Shown here in pieces: positions 9,079 to 18,086 of a DNA stretch of 64,000 bases (the first letter of the stretch is position 1; each line of letters starts with the position of its first letter). The notes under the pieces are model-generated. The model had not been told where the DNA came from. It worked only from the letters and a program-made list of their open reading frames with translations, and ran no database searches. The stretch covers positions 186,001 to 250,000 of the forward strand of contig CAJJCJ010000006.1 in NCBI GenBank assembly GCA_905182645.1, given 5' to 3'. This DNA is from an uncultured Sulfitobacter sp. GTDB lineage: Bacteria > Pseudomonadota > Alphaproteobacteria > Rhodobacterales > Rhodobacteraceae. Position numbers and translations under genes: made by a program.

Positions 9079-10479
9079 TCATTCCACCACAGGGGTAAGA
9101 GCCAGATCTGCTTTGGGCAGCTGAACAACAAAGGTTGTGCCTTCGGTTCCGGTTTTTGACAGTTCTAGCCGCCCACCATGCCCGCGCACTAAATCCGCTG
9201 CAATCACAAGGCCAAGACCAGAGCCGCCCTTGCGGACACCGCCCTGAAACGGCTGGAACAGATGTTCTTGCGCCCGTGGCGGCAGGCCCGGTCCGGTATC
9301 GGTTACACGGATCCACCACGCGCTGTCGTCCTCATAGCCCTCGACGTTAATTTCCCCCGCCATGTGGGTGGCCATAATCGCCTGCCGCGCATTTCGTACG
9401 AGGTTGAATATGGCCCGGAACAGCTGTTCGCCATCTGCGCGCAGGGTCATGCCAGCGGGGATGTCTTCCGAAAACGACAGGTCAAAATCGCCCGCAGCCA
9501 GTCTTTCGCTGTCGATCACATCGCTGACAATGCTGGCAAGGTTCACACGGGCGAGAACAGGCGCTGGCTCATCCACACGACCAAAAGCAAGCGTCGATTC
9601 GCACAAGTTGACCGCGCGCGTGATAGACCCGACCAGCTTGGGCGCCATGCGTTTCACGAGCGGATCATCGGACCCTTCGATCCGGTCCGTGAACAATTGC
9701 GCGGACGTCAGGATGTTGCGTAGATCGTGGCTGACCTTGGCCACTGCCCCACCCAATTGCGCAAGCCGTTCCTTTTGCTTAAGCGCACTGGTCAGTTCGG
9801 TTTGCATCATTTGCAAGGCGAGCTCAGCGTCATGCAATTCGGTGACGCTCGCAGATGGCGTAATGATCCGGCGGGCGTCTTCGGGTGCTTTGGCATAGCT
9901 TTGCATATGCCCGACAACGCGTTTGATCGGGCGCACGAGCAGGAACTGGACGGCTCCAAACAACAACAAGGCGGTGATGATCGAGATAACCGCTGACAGG
10001 GCCAAAACATTCAAACCATAATCGACCATCGCAGACCGCAGGGGCATCTCATCCATCGTGACTTCGATCAGCAAACCACCATCGCGCACAGGGTTCCCGA
10101 TGACACGCACGATCCGTTCCTGCGGGTTCACGAGCGTTTTCATTGCGTCCGAGATCAATATCATCGCCGGTGGGTCGCGCATATCATAAGTCGCGTCGAT
10201 GGGTGACGGAATAGGCGACGATAAGGCCAACTGCCTAATTTCATCGCGCCGCAACACCACGTTATACACTTCCGCATTGCGCAGCAGCTCTGCCTCAAGT
10301 TCTGGCGTGATCATGTCGTCGGCTTCTAACGCTAGTGATGCAATCTGTGCACGCTCTAGCCGCGCCAACAGATAATCCTCGCGGAACCGCGCGACAGAGG
10401 GCACAAAAATTAGGACCTCTGCCAACATCACAAAGATCGTCGTCAGGATCAGAAATCGACCCGAAAGTGTGTTAAGCAT
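9079..10479 (-). CDS. Membrane sensor histidine kinase
   Basis: A 466-residue kinase. TM1 is at about 7-29 and TM2 at about 155-182, with a roughly 125-residue periplasmic sensor domain between them. A HAMP-like linker (RPIKRVVGHMQSYAK) follows, and the phosphorylated His is His251 in AKVSHDLRNIL. The ATPase domain has the N box (FNLVRNARQAI), G1 (DTGPGLPP) and G2 (GGSGLGL). No response regulator is encoded nearby, so its partner is elsewhere. The gene is the last of a three-gene operon, 37 bp after the oxidoreductase gene. The signal is unknown. Confidence 0.9.
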   Translation of the reverse strand: MLNTLSGRFLILTTIFVMLAEVLIFVPSVARFREDYLLARLERAQIASLALEADDMITPELEAELLRNAEVYNVVLRRDEIRQLALSSPIPSPIDATYDMRDPPAMILISDAMKTLVNPQERIVRVIGNPVRDGGLLIEVTMDEMPLRSAMVDYGLNVLALSAVISIITALLLFGAVQFLLVRPIKRVVGHMQSYAKAPEDARRIITPSASVTELHDAELALQMMQTELTSALKQKERLAQLGGAVAKVSHDLRNILTSAQLFTDRIEGSDDPLVKRMAPKLVGSITRAVNLCESTLAFGRVDEPAPVLARVNLASIVSDVIDSERLAAGDFDLSFSEDIPAGMTLRADGEQLFRAIFNLVRNARQAIMATHMAGEINVEGYEDDSAWWIRVTDTGPGLPPRAQEHLFQPFQGGVRKGGSGLGLVIAADLVRGHGGRLELSKTGTEGTTFVVQLPKADLALTPVVE

Positions 10480-10516
10480 GCGCCCCCAACTTACCCAATT
10501 TCGTCACCCCTTTTAC

Positions 10517-11935
10517 TTATGGCAGCCAGCGTTGGACGAACCGAACAACCCGCTTTACCATATCGCTTTCAAACAGGCGCGGGCTGAAATAGGCACCCGC
10601 CACGCGCTTGTTCACTTCACTTACTGTTGGGTAAGGTAGCACAGTATTCGCCACTGCGGACATCTTCAAATTATTCGCAATCGCCATCGCCCACGTTCCA
10701 ATCAGTTCGCCTGCCATTGGCCCAACGATAGACGCACCAACGGGTCGACCTTTGACGACCATGACCTTAATCAGGCCTTTGTTCTTACGCTCCGCGATCA
10801 AGCGGTCATTGTGACGCATATCAAAGCGAACGACCTCGAGCTTATCGCCATGCTTGTCGCGCGCTTGCGCCTCGGTCAGGCCGATTTGCGCCAGTTCTGG
10901 GTCCGTATAGGTGGCCCACGGGATGTGCGACGTCTTTTGCTTACTTGGCAGCCCAAACAGCAACGACCGGATCAGAACGCCGGCATGGTAGCCCGCGACA
11001 TGCGTGAACTGCAGCCCACCAGCGACGTCGCCAGCGGCATAGACTTTACGGTTTGAAACAGACCGCAGATCGTCACCGACCTTGATCCCACCGCGTGTGA
11101 ATGCGACGCCACCCTTTTCAAGGTCCAGTTTTTCGATATTAACTTTACGCCCAACGGCCATCAGCAGGTGCGAACCTGCGAAATCACCCTTAGGAGTGTG
11201 CACTGTAATTAGGTCACCCTTACCGCTAATCTTATTGGCCTGTGCGTCTTCGATGATCTCAATCCCCTCAGCCTTGAGGTTCGCGATCACAATCGCAGCC
11301 ATTTCCGGGTCGTCTTTGCCGAATGCTTTGGCACCTTCGATGACCGTTACCTTGGACCCAAGCCGCACATGCGCCTGCGCCATCTCCATGCCAATCGGAC
11401 CGCCACCAATAACGATCAGATGATCGGGCTTGGTGCGCAGATCAAAGATGTCTTCGTTTGTGTAATATTTGACCGTATTCAGCCCGTCGATCGGCGGCAC
11501 AAATGGGCCAGAGCCTGTGGCAATAACAAAGCGACGGGCCTCAATGATCGTATCGCCAGCCTGCACCTCGGTTTCCGAGATGAAGCGTCCAAATTCCTCA
11601 ATGACAGTCACGCCAAGGCCTTCGAACCGCTCAACGCTGTCCAATGGTGCAATCATGGCAATCACGTCATGCACGTGGTCCTTGGCAGCCACATAGTCGA
11701 CCGATGCAACCGCGTCCGCGACGCCGTATTTCGCGCCATGCGACATGGCATGCGCCTGTTTGGCCGAAGCGATCAACGCTTTGGACGGCACGCAGCCATA
11801 ATTCAAGCAATCGCCGCCCATCTTATGGCCTTCAAGCAGTACAACTGAAGCGCCCATCTGGACCGCCCCCGCAGCCACGGATAATCCGCCAGAGCCACCA
11901 CCAATGATGCATAAATCTGTTTTGATCCGGTTCAT
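10517..11935 (-). CDS. FAD/NAD(P) disulfide oxidoreductase, mercuric reductase/dihydrolipoyl dehydrogenase-like
   Basis: A 472-residue flavoprotein of the class I pyridine nucleotide-disulfide family. The FAD motif is CIIGGGSGGLSVAAGA at 9-24 and the redox-active cysteines are Cys43 and Cys48 in GGDCLNYGCVPSK. The NAD(P) fold is IVIGGGPIGMEMAQA, and the dimerisation domain ends in PYPTVSEVNKR. In lipoamide dehydrogenase the last motif carries a catalytic His (HPT). Here the position is Tyr, as in mercuric reductases, so the true substrate is probably not lipoamide. No metal-binding N-terminal domain or C-terminal Cys pair is present, so a true MerA is also unlikely. It starts 3 bp after the TVP38 gene. 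Confidence 0.85.
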   Translation of the reverse strand: MNRIKTDLCIIGGGSGGLSVAAGAVQMGASVVLLEGHKMGGDCLNYGCVPSKALIASAKQAHAMSHGAKYGVADAVASVDYVAAKDHVHDVIAMIAPLDSVERFEGLGVTVIEEFGRFISETEVQAGDTIIEARRFVIATGSGPFVPPIDGLNTVKYYTNEDIFDLRTKPDHLIVIGGGPIGMEMAQAHVRLGSKVTVIEGAKAFGKDDPEMAAIVIANLKAEGIEIIEDAQANKISGKGDLITVHTPKGDFAGSHLLMAVGRKVNIEKLDLEKGGVAFTRGGIKVGDDLRSVSNRKVYAAGDVAGGLQFTHVAGYHAGVLIRSLLFGLPSKQKTSHIPWATYTDPELAQIGLTEAQARDKHGDKLEVVRFDMRHNDRLIAERKNKGLIKVMVVKGRPVGASIVGPMAGELIGTWAMAIANNLKMSAVANTVLPYPTVSEVNKRVAGAYFSPRLFESDMVKRVVRFVQRWLP

Positions 11936-11938
11936 AAC

Positions 11939-12655
11939 TTACAGACCTTTCTTGCCACGAACGGCCTTGATAATAATGGGAAGCGCAGCCAGCGCAATAA
12001 GGCCAAGTACTGGTAGAAATATCTTAGGCTCCAAGAAAACGCCCAGATCGGGCGTATCACCACGGGCAAACACCTCACCCAGCCCTGCTCCCACCGACGT
12101 CAGAACAAGCGCACCAGGTATAATTCCCAAAAATGTCGACACCACAAAGCGATGCAGCGGTACGCCCAAGAAACCGGGAATCAGGTTCGCCATAAAGAAT
12201 GGAACCGCAGGGACCAAACGGATCAGGAACAACATGGACCATTGATTCTCATCGATTTCCTTTTTGATTTTTTTGACGATGCCATCCGCACCTTGCATCT
12301 TCGCGCTCAAGTTTTCTCCAAGCCCCCAACGGGCCGCCAAAAATATTGCTGTGCCTCCAATCGTTGCACCTAACATATTGTAGAATACGCCGGGAAAGGT
12401 GCCAAATAGAAACCCGCCAGTAAGTGACGCAATCGTCGCTCCCGGCAAAGAGAACCCAGCGATAAGGATATAGATGCCAACAAAAGCAAGAACAGTGATC
12501 GGATAGTTGGCATCGCGAAATGCGATCAACGCCTCACGATTCGCGGCCAGTGCGTCAAATGTCAGTTCATCGCGCAAATAAACCACCCCCAAGATCGCAA
12601 CAGCCAAAATGATGATCAACGGCAAGAGCCGCACGATAGGATTTGTCTTCGACAT
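11939..12655 (-). CDS. TVP38/TMEM64 family membrane protein
   Basis: A 238-residue integral membrane protein with about five or six membrane segments. The SNARE-associated (VTT) core is recognised from GFSLPGATIASLTGGFLFG and the later LIRLVPAVPFFMANLIPGFLGV. Members of this family sit in the inner membrane and related proteins move lipids between leaflets; the function here is not established. It is the first gene of an operon with the disulfide oxidoreductase and the histidine kinase, a pairing seen in many proteobacteria. Confidence 0.88.
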   Translation of the reverse strand: MSKTNPIVRLLPLIIILAVAILGVVYLRDELTFDALAANREALIAFRDANYPITVLAFVGIYILIAGFSLPGATIASLTGGFLFGTFPGVFYNMLGATIGGTAIFLAARWGLGENLSAKMQGADGIVKKIKKEIDENQWSMLFLIRLVPAVPFFMANLIPGFLGVPLHRFVVSTFLGIIPGALVLTSVGAGLGEVFARGDTPDLGVFLEPKIFLPVLGLIALAALPIIIKAVRGKKGL

Positions 12656-12963
12656 TACGGATGGCTTTCTGGTTTTAATTTATTGCGTGTTGCATCCTAG
12701 ATGGACCCTGTGGGCTGATTGTTATAGCCTGCTCACGCGCCGTTGATGAAACATGGGGCCATAATCCTTATTAACAGTCGCATTCCGTGATCACTGTAAC
12801 ATTTGGGTGCGTGCAGAGTGTACGTTTTGTGCGAATTGTTGCAGTTTGACCCCGCCTTGCGCGTTGACAGACCTGCCGACCCCCTCTATTGGCAGGGTCT
12901 GAATTGTAGACCGGCTTCGAATCCCTTTTCTTGGGTTTTGGCCATTAACCAAAGGACACCGCT
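12656..12963. other. Divergent intergenic region upstream of rpmH and the TVP38 operon
   Basis: This 308-bp region carries no gene that I can see. It must hold the promoters of both divergent units. A candidate rpmH promoter is listed separately. The sequence between about 12715 and 12840 shows no further recognisable element. Confidence 0.6.
12864..12892 (+). promoter_or_regulatory. Candidate rpmH promoter
   Basis: TTGACA at 12864-12869, a 17-bp spacer, then TATTGG at 12887-12892. The -35 box is perfect and the -10 box weak. It is about 70 bp upstream of the rpmH start. Confidence 0.5.
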
Positions 12964-13098
12964 ATGAAGCGCACGTTCCAACCTTCCAACCGGGTTCGTA
13001 AGAACCGTCACGGTTTTCGCGCACGTATGGCTACAAAAGCTGGACGTCGCATTTTGAACAACCGCCGCGCCAAAGGCCGGTCTAAGCTTAGCGCGTAA
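12964..13098 (+). CDS. rpmH: 50S ribosomal protein L34
   Basis: A 44-residue protein beginning [19 protein letters not shown] and ending in [10 protein letters not shown], which is the full and highly conserved L34. It binds 23S rRNA in the large subunit. It leads the conserved group rpmH-rnpA-yidD-yidC, here with an EAL gene inserted before yidC. Confidence 0.98.
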   Translation: MKRTFQPSNRVRKNRHGFRARMATKAGRRILNNRRAKGRSKLSA

Positions 13099-13120
13099 GC
13101 GCCGCTTTCGGTTATTCGAT

Positions 13121-13534
13121 TTGAAACCGCCGATGGAACCCAAGGTTAGCGATATCGCTAGTCCCTTGGTCAGTCCACCGGCGGTTTCTGTTTGTCCAAA
13201 GATCAGCACACTAACCAAACGGGCCGATTTCGTACGGACTTCAAATGCACGGCGGCAGGGCACTACTGGTGTACACCTGCAGGCGCGCAAACGGATGGAC
13301 GGCGAGGCAATCGGTATCCGTGTCGGGTACACTTGTTCCAAAAAAGTAGGCAACGCCGTGGCACGTAACCGCGCCAAACGACGCTTACGCGAAATTGCCC
13401 GTATGACCTTACCAAATTTGGGGCGTGACGGCTGGGACTATGTCCTTGTCGGGCGCAATACGACGACGGGTTCGATCCCCTTTGAAGACCTGCTGCGCGA
13501 CTTGCACCGAGCGTTGGCAAAGGTCCACGCATGA
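13121..13534 (+). CDS. rnpA: Ribonuclease P protein component
   Basis: The RNase P protein that helps the RNA subunit bind pre-tRNA. The conserved basic helix is [12 protein letters not shown] near residues 84-95, preceded by [20 protein letters not shown]. The most upstream start is TTG at 13121 (137 residues); ATG at 13133 or TTG at 13166 are alternatives. The N-terminal 25 codons are not conserved in the family and overlap a large nested inverted repeat (13123-13188). The conserved domain begins around [11 protein letters not shown]. The stop overlaps yidD (ATGA). Confidence 0.93.
   Translation: MKPPMEPKVSDIASPLVSPPAVSVCPKISTLTKRADFVRTSNARRQGTTGVHLQARKRMDGEAIGIRVGYTCSKKVGNAVARNRAKRRLREIARMTLPNLGRDGWDYVLVGRNTTTGSIPFEDLLRDLHRALAKVHA
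13123..13188. repeat. Nested inverted repeat at the 5' end of rnpA
   Basis: Three concentric perfect arms: GAAACCGCCG (13123-13132) with its complement at 13179-13188, CCAAGG (13140-13145) with CCTTGG (13164-13169), and the 14-bp palindrome TAGCGATATCGCTA (13147-13160). The whole would form one long stem in rpmH-rnpA mRNA, over the alternative rnpA start codons. Confidence 0.85.
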
Positions 13535-13752
13535 GTCCGCTCGCATATATCCTATCCCTCCCTATTCGCGCCTACCGCACTATTGGGTCGCCTTGGGTCG
13601 GGCATGGCTGTCGGTATCACCCAACCTGTTCAGCCTATGCCATGGAAGCGTTGGAGAAACACGGCGGACTCAAAGGTGGCTGGCTTGCGGCGCGGCGCAT
13701 AGGTCGCTGCCACCCGTGGGGTGGCTCAGGAATTGACGACGTCCCTGACTGA
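13531..13752 (+). CDS. yidD: Membrane protein insertion efficiency factor YidD
   Basis: A 73-residue protein with the YidD signature: [27 protein letters not shown] (including the conserved cysteine pair spaced Cys-x5-Cys) and the C-terminal [17 protein letters not shown]. It is a peripheral membrane factor that aids YidC-dependent insertion. The start overlaps the rnpA stop, so the two are translationally coupled. Confidence 0.96.
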   Translation: MSPLAYILSLPIRAYRTIGSPWVGHGCRYHPTCSAYAMEALEKHGGLKGGWLAARRIGRCHPWGGSGIDDVPD

Positions 13753-13933
13753 CTCGTTCAGATGACGACGGTCCAGCTCATAGATGCGGTGTCTACCGCG
13801 CCCCACACCCAATCCGTCGCCGGTATATCAAAACTGCTTTCATGTTAATAAATTGGACACGGTCAAGGCGCTAAGATGTTCAAGAATCGTAGCGCAGGAG
13901 TGCTGCAAGCTATGAAAGGGCATAGGGAATTTT

Positions 13934-15379
13934 ATGCATAAGGCAATACGCCGCCACATCTCAGGTGTGGCAGTGGCCCTTTGGCATGCAGCAGAACGCG
14001 CAGTACAAAAGGGCTTCATCGGTCTAAATCGAAAGCCAATCATCGCGTCAGGATTCGGCGGCCGTGACAAAGTCACAGCGGCGCTGGCACGCTATTTAGC
14101 TGAGAATTGCCATTTACGGTTCGCATCAGCAGCGCTCGTATTTGAAATTGACGATTTTCGCAAAATTGAAGAAATCTATGATTGTGATCTCATTGAAGAC
14201 ATTTTGCTTGAGACCAGCAAGCGTCTGCGGCACTTGCTTCAGGCCTCGGATGTCGCAGCAAGACTAGAAGGACCGCGTTTCGCGATCGCGCTAACACCGT
14301 ATCGCCGTTTGGACCTCGCCGGTGCTATTCAACTTGCAGCAAGCATTCAGCGTGCAATGGCCGAACCCATTGTGCTTGCACAAGGTAATTTGTACATTAC
14401 GGCGTCTGTTGGGTTCGCCTTGGCATCCCGTCTGGACAAACCTATTGGTGGGCAACTTCTCCGCGCAGCTAGCGTCGCGCAGCTAGAGGCGTCGCGCGAC
14501 AGACCCAATGCAATTCTTAGCTATTCACCAGCAATGCATAAACGCATAAACGCGTCCAACGGTTTGCGTGATGAGGTACTAGCTGCCTTGGACGACCAAT
14601 CAATCACCGCATTTTTCCAACCACAAATTGACTTGACGTCAGGTGTGGTAACCGGCCTCGAAGCCCTTGCACGGTGGCAGCATCCACAACGCCGACTAAT
14701 TCCACCTAGCGACTTTCTGCCAGTTTTAGAGAAATTTGGCCTAATGGAGCGCCTAGGTCAGCGGATGTTGTCCGATGCGTTGGCCGCTTTGGCAAACTGG
14801 GATCAATACGGTGTGCATGTACCTGCCATCTCGATCAACATGTCCAACAGTGAACTGCGAAACCCGCATTTAGTCGATCACATCATGATGGAATTGGATC
14901 GCCACGAGTTAACACCTGAAAGGCTCGTGGTTGAGGTCCTTGAGACAGTCGTCGTAACAGGTAAAGAAGGGATTATGGAAACCAACCTGAGCCGCCTCGC
15001 CGCAATGGGGTGCGGGATCGACCTCGATGATTTTGGGATGGGTCATGCGTCGATAACATCGATCCGCAAATTCGCCATTCAACGCATTAAAATTGACCGT
15101 TCTTTCATCACAAACGTTGACCGCGATACCGAACAACAAGATATGATCGCAGCGATTCTGACAATGGCCGCACGCCTTAAGGTTTCGACGCTTGCCGAGG
15201 GCGTCGAGACATCTCAAGAACAAGAGCAACTCGCTCAGATGGAGTGCCAGCACATGCAGGGATTCGCCCTCGCCCGTCCAGCCAGTTTTAAGGATATTAC
15301 CCGTTGGATGCAGGCCTATAAGCCTGTTCCAACAGACGCGGCCAGTTATAATCAAGCCGCCAATCGATGGGTCAATTAG
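13934..15379 (+). CDS. EAL-domain cyclic-di-GMP phosphodiesterase with degenerate GGDEF domain
   Basis: A 481-residue protein. Residues about 40-200 form a GGDEF-type domain whose signature has decayed to LEGPRF (111-116), so it cannot make c-di-GMP. It may bind GTP or act as a regulatory domain. The EAL domain (about 210-465) looks catalytic: EAL at 243-245, Asn302, the LEVLE-type glutamate in VVEVLETVV, DDFG at 365-368, Lys386 and AEGVET at 421-426. The predicted reaction is hydrolysis of c-di-GMP to pGpG. No membrane segment or sensor domain is evident. The gene sits between yidD and yidC, which are normally adjacent, and is probably an insertion into that conserved group. Confidence 0.9.
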   Translation: MHKAIRRHISGVAVALWHAAERAVQKGFIGLNRKPIIASGFGGRDKVTAALARYLAENCHLRFASAALVFEIDDFRKIEEIYDCDLIEDILLETSKRLRHLLQASDVAARLEGPRFAIALTPYRRLDLAGAIQLAASIQRAMAEPIVLAQGNLYITASVGFALASRLDKPIGGQLLRAASVAQLEASRDRPNAILSYSPAMHKRINASNGLRDEVLAALDDQSITAFFQPQIDLTSGVVTGLEALARWQHPQRRLIPPSDFLPVLEKFGLMERLGQRMLSDALAALANWDQYGVHVPAISINMSNSELRNPHLVDHIMMELDRHELTPERLVVEVLETVVVTGKEGIMETNLSRLAAMGCGIDLDDFGMGHASITSIRKFAIQRIKIDRSFITNVDRDTEQQDMIAAILTMAARLKVSTLAEGVETSQEQEQLAQMECQHMQGFALARPASFKDITRWMQAYKPVPTDAASYNQAANRWVN

Positions 15380-15505
15380 TGCAGACTCCGCGCAAGCGAT
15401 CACAAAGCTTGCGCATCTGCGCAAAATCACTGAAAACAGCTTGACCTTTGGCCCCTGCGGGGGTTGAACGACCTTCATATTTTCCTTTGATGTGGGCAGT
15501 TTCAG

Positions 15506-17329
15506 ATGGACGACCAGAACAAGAACCTCATCTTAGCAACAGTGCTAAGCTTTCTCGTGATCCTCACGTGGTTTTGGCTGTTTCCGCCAGAAGAGACAGT
15601 AATTCTGCCAGGCGCAGAAACAACCGTTGCACAGATCGATGGTGCGGTCCCCTTGGCCCAAGATGACACAGCGGCAATCGCCGCCATACCGTCTGAGGCG
15701 CCAGCCCCTGATGTTCCACGTGTCGCCATTGAGACCCCTGAATTGTCCGGGTCATTGTCCTTGCTCGGTGGTCGCATTGATGACCTTGGGTTAAGCCAGT
15801 ACCGCGAAACGCTTGATGATGGTGCAGAAACCGTGCGTTTGCTGCGCCCCGTCGGTGAGCTCGATGCGTATTTCGCGACCTTTGGCTGGGCTGGAGCAGA
15901 CGGCCTTGCCGCCGATTCTGTACCAGGCCCAGAAACACTATGGACCCTTGAGAGCGGCGATGTACTCACGCCTGATAGCTCCGTCACTTTAGTCTGGGAT
16001 AACGGCGCTGGCCTTACATTCCGCAACACTGTCAGCGTCGACGACAAATTTATGTTTTCTTTCGAACAAAGTGTCGAAAACGACACTGGTGCAACAATCT
16101 CGGCCCGTCCTTACGGCCTGCTTCGCCGGCATGGCGAGCCATCCTACTTGAAAAACTTCTTCATCCTTCACGAAGGTATGGTCCGGATGTCGGACGGTGA
16201 ATTGGAAGAAACAAAATACAGCAAGATCGAAGACTATGACGTTGACGACCGTGAAGGTACCCAAGCCGAACGCATCGACGTAACTGCAAACGGCTGGGTT
16301 GGCTATACAGACCATTTTTGGATGACGACGCTGATCCCAGATCAGACGCAACCATTCCGGTCGGTCAGCAAGTACTTTGCGTCCCGCAATCTGTTCCAAG
16401 TCGAAGCAGTCATGCCAATCAAGACGGTAGAAGCGGGTGCAACGGCAACCGTCACGACCCGTCTGTTTGCCGGCGCGAAAGAATGGGAAGCGATCCGCAA
16501 CTACGAAGAAGCTGAAAACGTCACTGGTTTCCTTGATAGCATCGACTGGGGCTGGTTCTTTTTCTTGACCAAGCCGATTTTCTGGTTGCTGCACACGCTC
16601 AACATTTACATCGGCAACATGGGCTGGTCGATCATTGCCCTGACTGTGATTCTAAAGGCGTTGGTTCTGCCGTTAGCCTTCAAATCACACGTGTCTATGG
16701 CCAGAATGAAAGAGCTTCAGCCAGAGATGGAAAAGCTTAAAGAGCGGACTGGCGACGACAAGCAAGCAATGCAGCAAGGCATGATGAAGTTGTATAAAGA
16801 TAATAAGGTGAACCCCGCGTCTGGGTGCCTGCCGATTTTCCTACAGATTCCGATCTTCTTTTCGCTGTATAAAGTGATCTTTGTCACGATCGAATTGCGC
16901 CATGCCAGCTGGATTGCATGGATCACAGACCTGAGCGCGCCGGATCCATCATCGATCCTGAACCTCTTTGGCCTACTGCCGTGGGGCGTACCAGAGGTCG
17001 GCAGCATCTTTGCAATTTTCAGCCTTGGTGTCCTGCCAATCCTGTTGGGTATTTCGATGTGGATGCAGCAAAAGCTGAACCTCGCGCCGACTGACCCTAC
17101 GCAGAAAATGATCTTTGCTTGGATGCCGTGGGTGTTCATGTTCATGCTTGGCTCTTTTGCCAGCGGCTTAGTCATCTACTGGATTGCGAACAACACGATC
17201 ACGTTCATTCAGCAGTATTTGATTATGGCCAGCCACGGCGCGAAGCCTGATGTCTTTGGCAACATTCGTCAAAGCTTCTCGCGCAAAGACAAGGCTGCGA
17301 ACGACCCCAAAGCGCCGAAAGGTAAGTAA
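15506..17329 (+). CDS. yidC: Membrane protein insertase YidC
   Basis: A 607-residue YidC of the Gram-negative type. There is an N-terminal membrane anchor (about 7-25), a large periplasmic beta-domain (about 65-350) and the five-helix insertase core from about 355. The core includes the amphipathic coiled stretch MARMKELQPEMEKLKERTGDD and the CLPIFLQIPIFFSLYKV segment. It inserts and folds inner-membrane proteins, alone or with SecYEG. The MOSC gene starts at the base right after its stop codon, so they form an operon. Confidence 0.97.
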   Translation: MDDQNKNLILATVLSFLVILTWFWLFPPEETVILPGAETTVAQIDGAVPLAQDDTAAIAAIPSEAPAPDVPRVAIETPELSGSLSLLGGRIDDLGLSQYRETLDDGAETVRLLRPVGELDAYFATFGWAGADGLAADSVPGPETLWTLESGDVLTPDSSVTLVWDNGAGLTFRNTVSVDDKFMFSFEQSVENDTGATISARPYGLLRRHGEPSYLKNFFILHEGMVRMSDGELEETKYSKIEDYDVDDREGTQAERIDVTANGWVGYTDHFWMTTLIPDQTQPFRSVSKYFASRNLFQVEAVMPIKTVEAGATATVTTRLFAGAKEWEAIRNYEEAENVTGFLDSIDWGWFFFLTKPIFWLLHTLNIYIGNMGWSIIALTVILKALVLPLAFKSHVSMARMKELQPEMEKLKERTGDDKQAMQQGMMKLYKDNKVNPASGCLPIFLQIPIFFSLYKVIFVTIELRHASWIAWITDLSAPDPSSILNLFGLLPWGVPEVGSIFAIFSLGVLPILLGISMWMQQKLNLAPTDPTQKMIFAWMPWVFMFMLGSFASGLVIYWIANNTITFIQQYLIMASHGAKPDVFGNIRQSFSRKDKAANDPKAPKGK

Positions 17330-18085
17330 ATGGGGGCCGTCGCATCTCTGTGGCGGTATCCGATCAAAAGCCACGGCCGAGAGGCACTGGGCGCTGTCGA
17401 GCTGATCGCAGGGCAAACATTGCCTTGGGATCGCCACTGGGCAGTGGCCCACGCCGATACCAAATTTGACTACGCCAATCCCGCGTGGGTCTTTTGCCGT
17501 AACTTCATGATTGGGAACCTGACCCCTGATCTTGCTGGCATATGGGCCACCTTGGACGAGGCAACCGCCTCGGTCACATTGCGCCACGAGGCCTTGGGAG
17601 AAATCACTTTTCGCCCGGATGATGCAGTCGATGCCGCACGGTTTATCAAATGGGTCATGCCGATTTGCCCCGCTGACAAACGTACGCCACACGCGATTGC
17701 ACATGTTCCGGGTCAGGGGCTCACCGATACCGATTTCCCGTCGGTGTCGATTATGAACATGGCCAGTCATGCTGCTGTTGCAGATAAGATCGACCAACCG
17801 TTTGCACTTGAACGCTGGCGTGGCAATATCTGGGTCGACGGCTTTAATGCATGGTCCGAATGGGATTGGGTCGGCAACACCGTTACCATTGGCGATACGA
17901 TTTTACGGGTCACGACCCCTGTGATCCGTTGCAATCATACCGCCGCAAACCCAACTACCGGCAAACGCGACGTCGATACGCTGCGCGTTTTGCGCGAAAA
18001 TTGGGACCATCAGAATTTTGGCGTCTATGCCGAAGTCATCCAAGGCGGTACCGTCAACCTTGGCGACAAATTGAAAGTAAATTGA
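17330..18085 (+). CDS. MOSC domain protein
   Basis: A 251-residue protein with the MOSC N-terminal beta-barrel sequence (SLWRYPIKSHGREALG) and the C-terminal MOSC core (PVIRCNHTAANPTTGKRD). The Cys in RCNHT lies where related proteins carry sulfur or bind molybdenum cofactor. Function is likely molybdenum cofactor or sulfur carrier binding in the cytoplasm; the target reaction is unknown. Placement between yidC and engB is typical for this family of bacteria and may not reflect a shared pathway. Confidence 0.85.
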   Translation: MGAVASLWRYPIKSHGREALGAVELIAGQTLPWDRHWAVAHADTKFDYANPAWVFCRNFMIGNLTPDLAGIWATLDEATASVTLRHEALGEITFRPDDAVDAARFIKWVMPICPADKRTPHAIAHVPGQGLTDTDFPSVSIMNMASHAAVADKIDQPFALERWRGNIWVDGFNAWSEWDWVGNTVTIGDTILRVTTPVIRCNHTAANPTTGKRDVDTLRVLRENWDHQNFGVYAEVIQGGTVNLGDKLKVN

Positions 18086-18086
18086 T

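Noticed and set aside
10517-11935. True mercuric reductase (merA)
   Set aside because: There is no N-terminal metal-binding domain and no C-terminal cysteine pair, and no mer genes are nearby.
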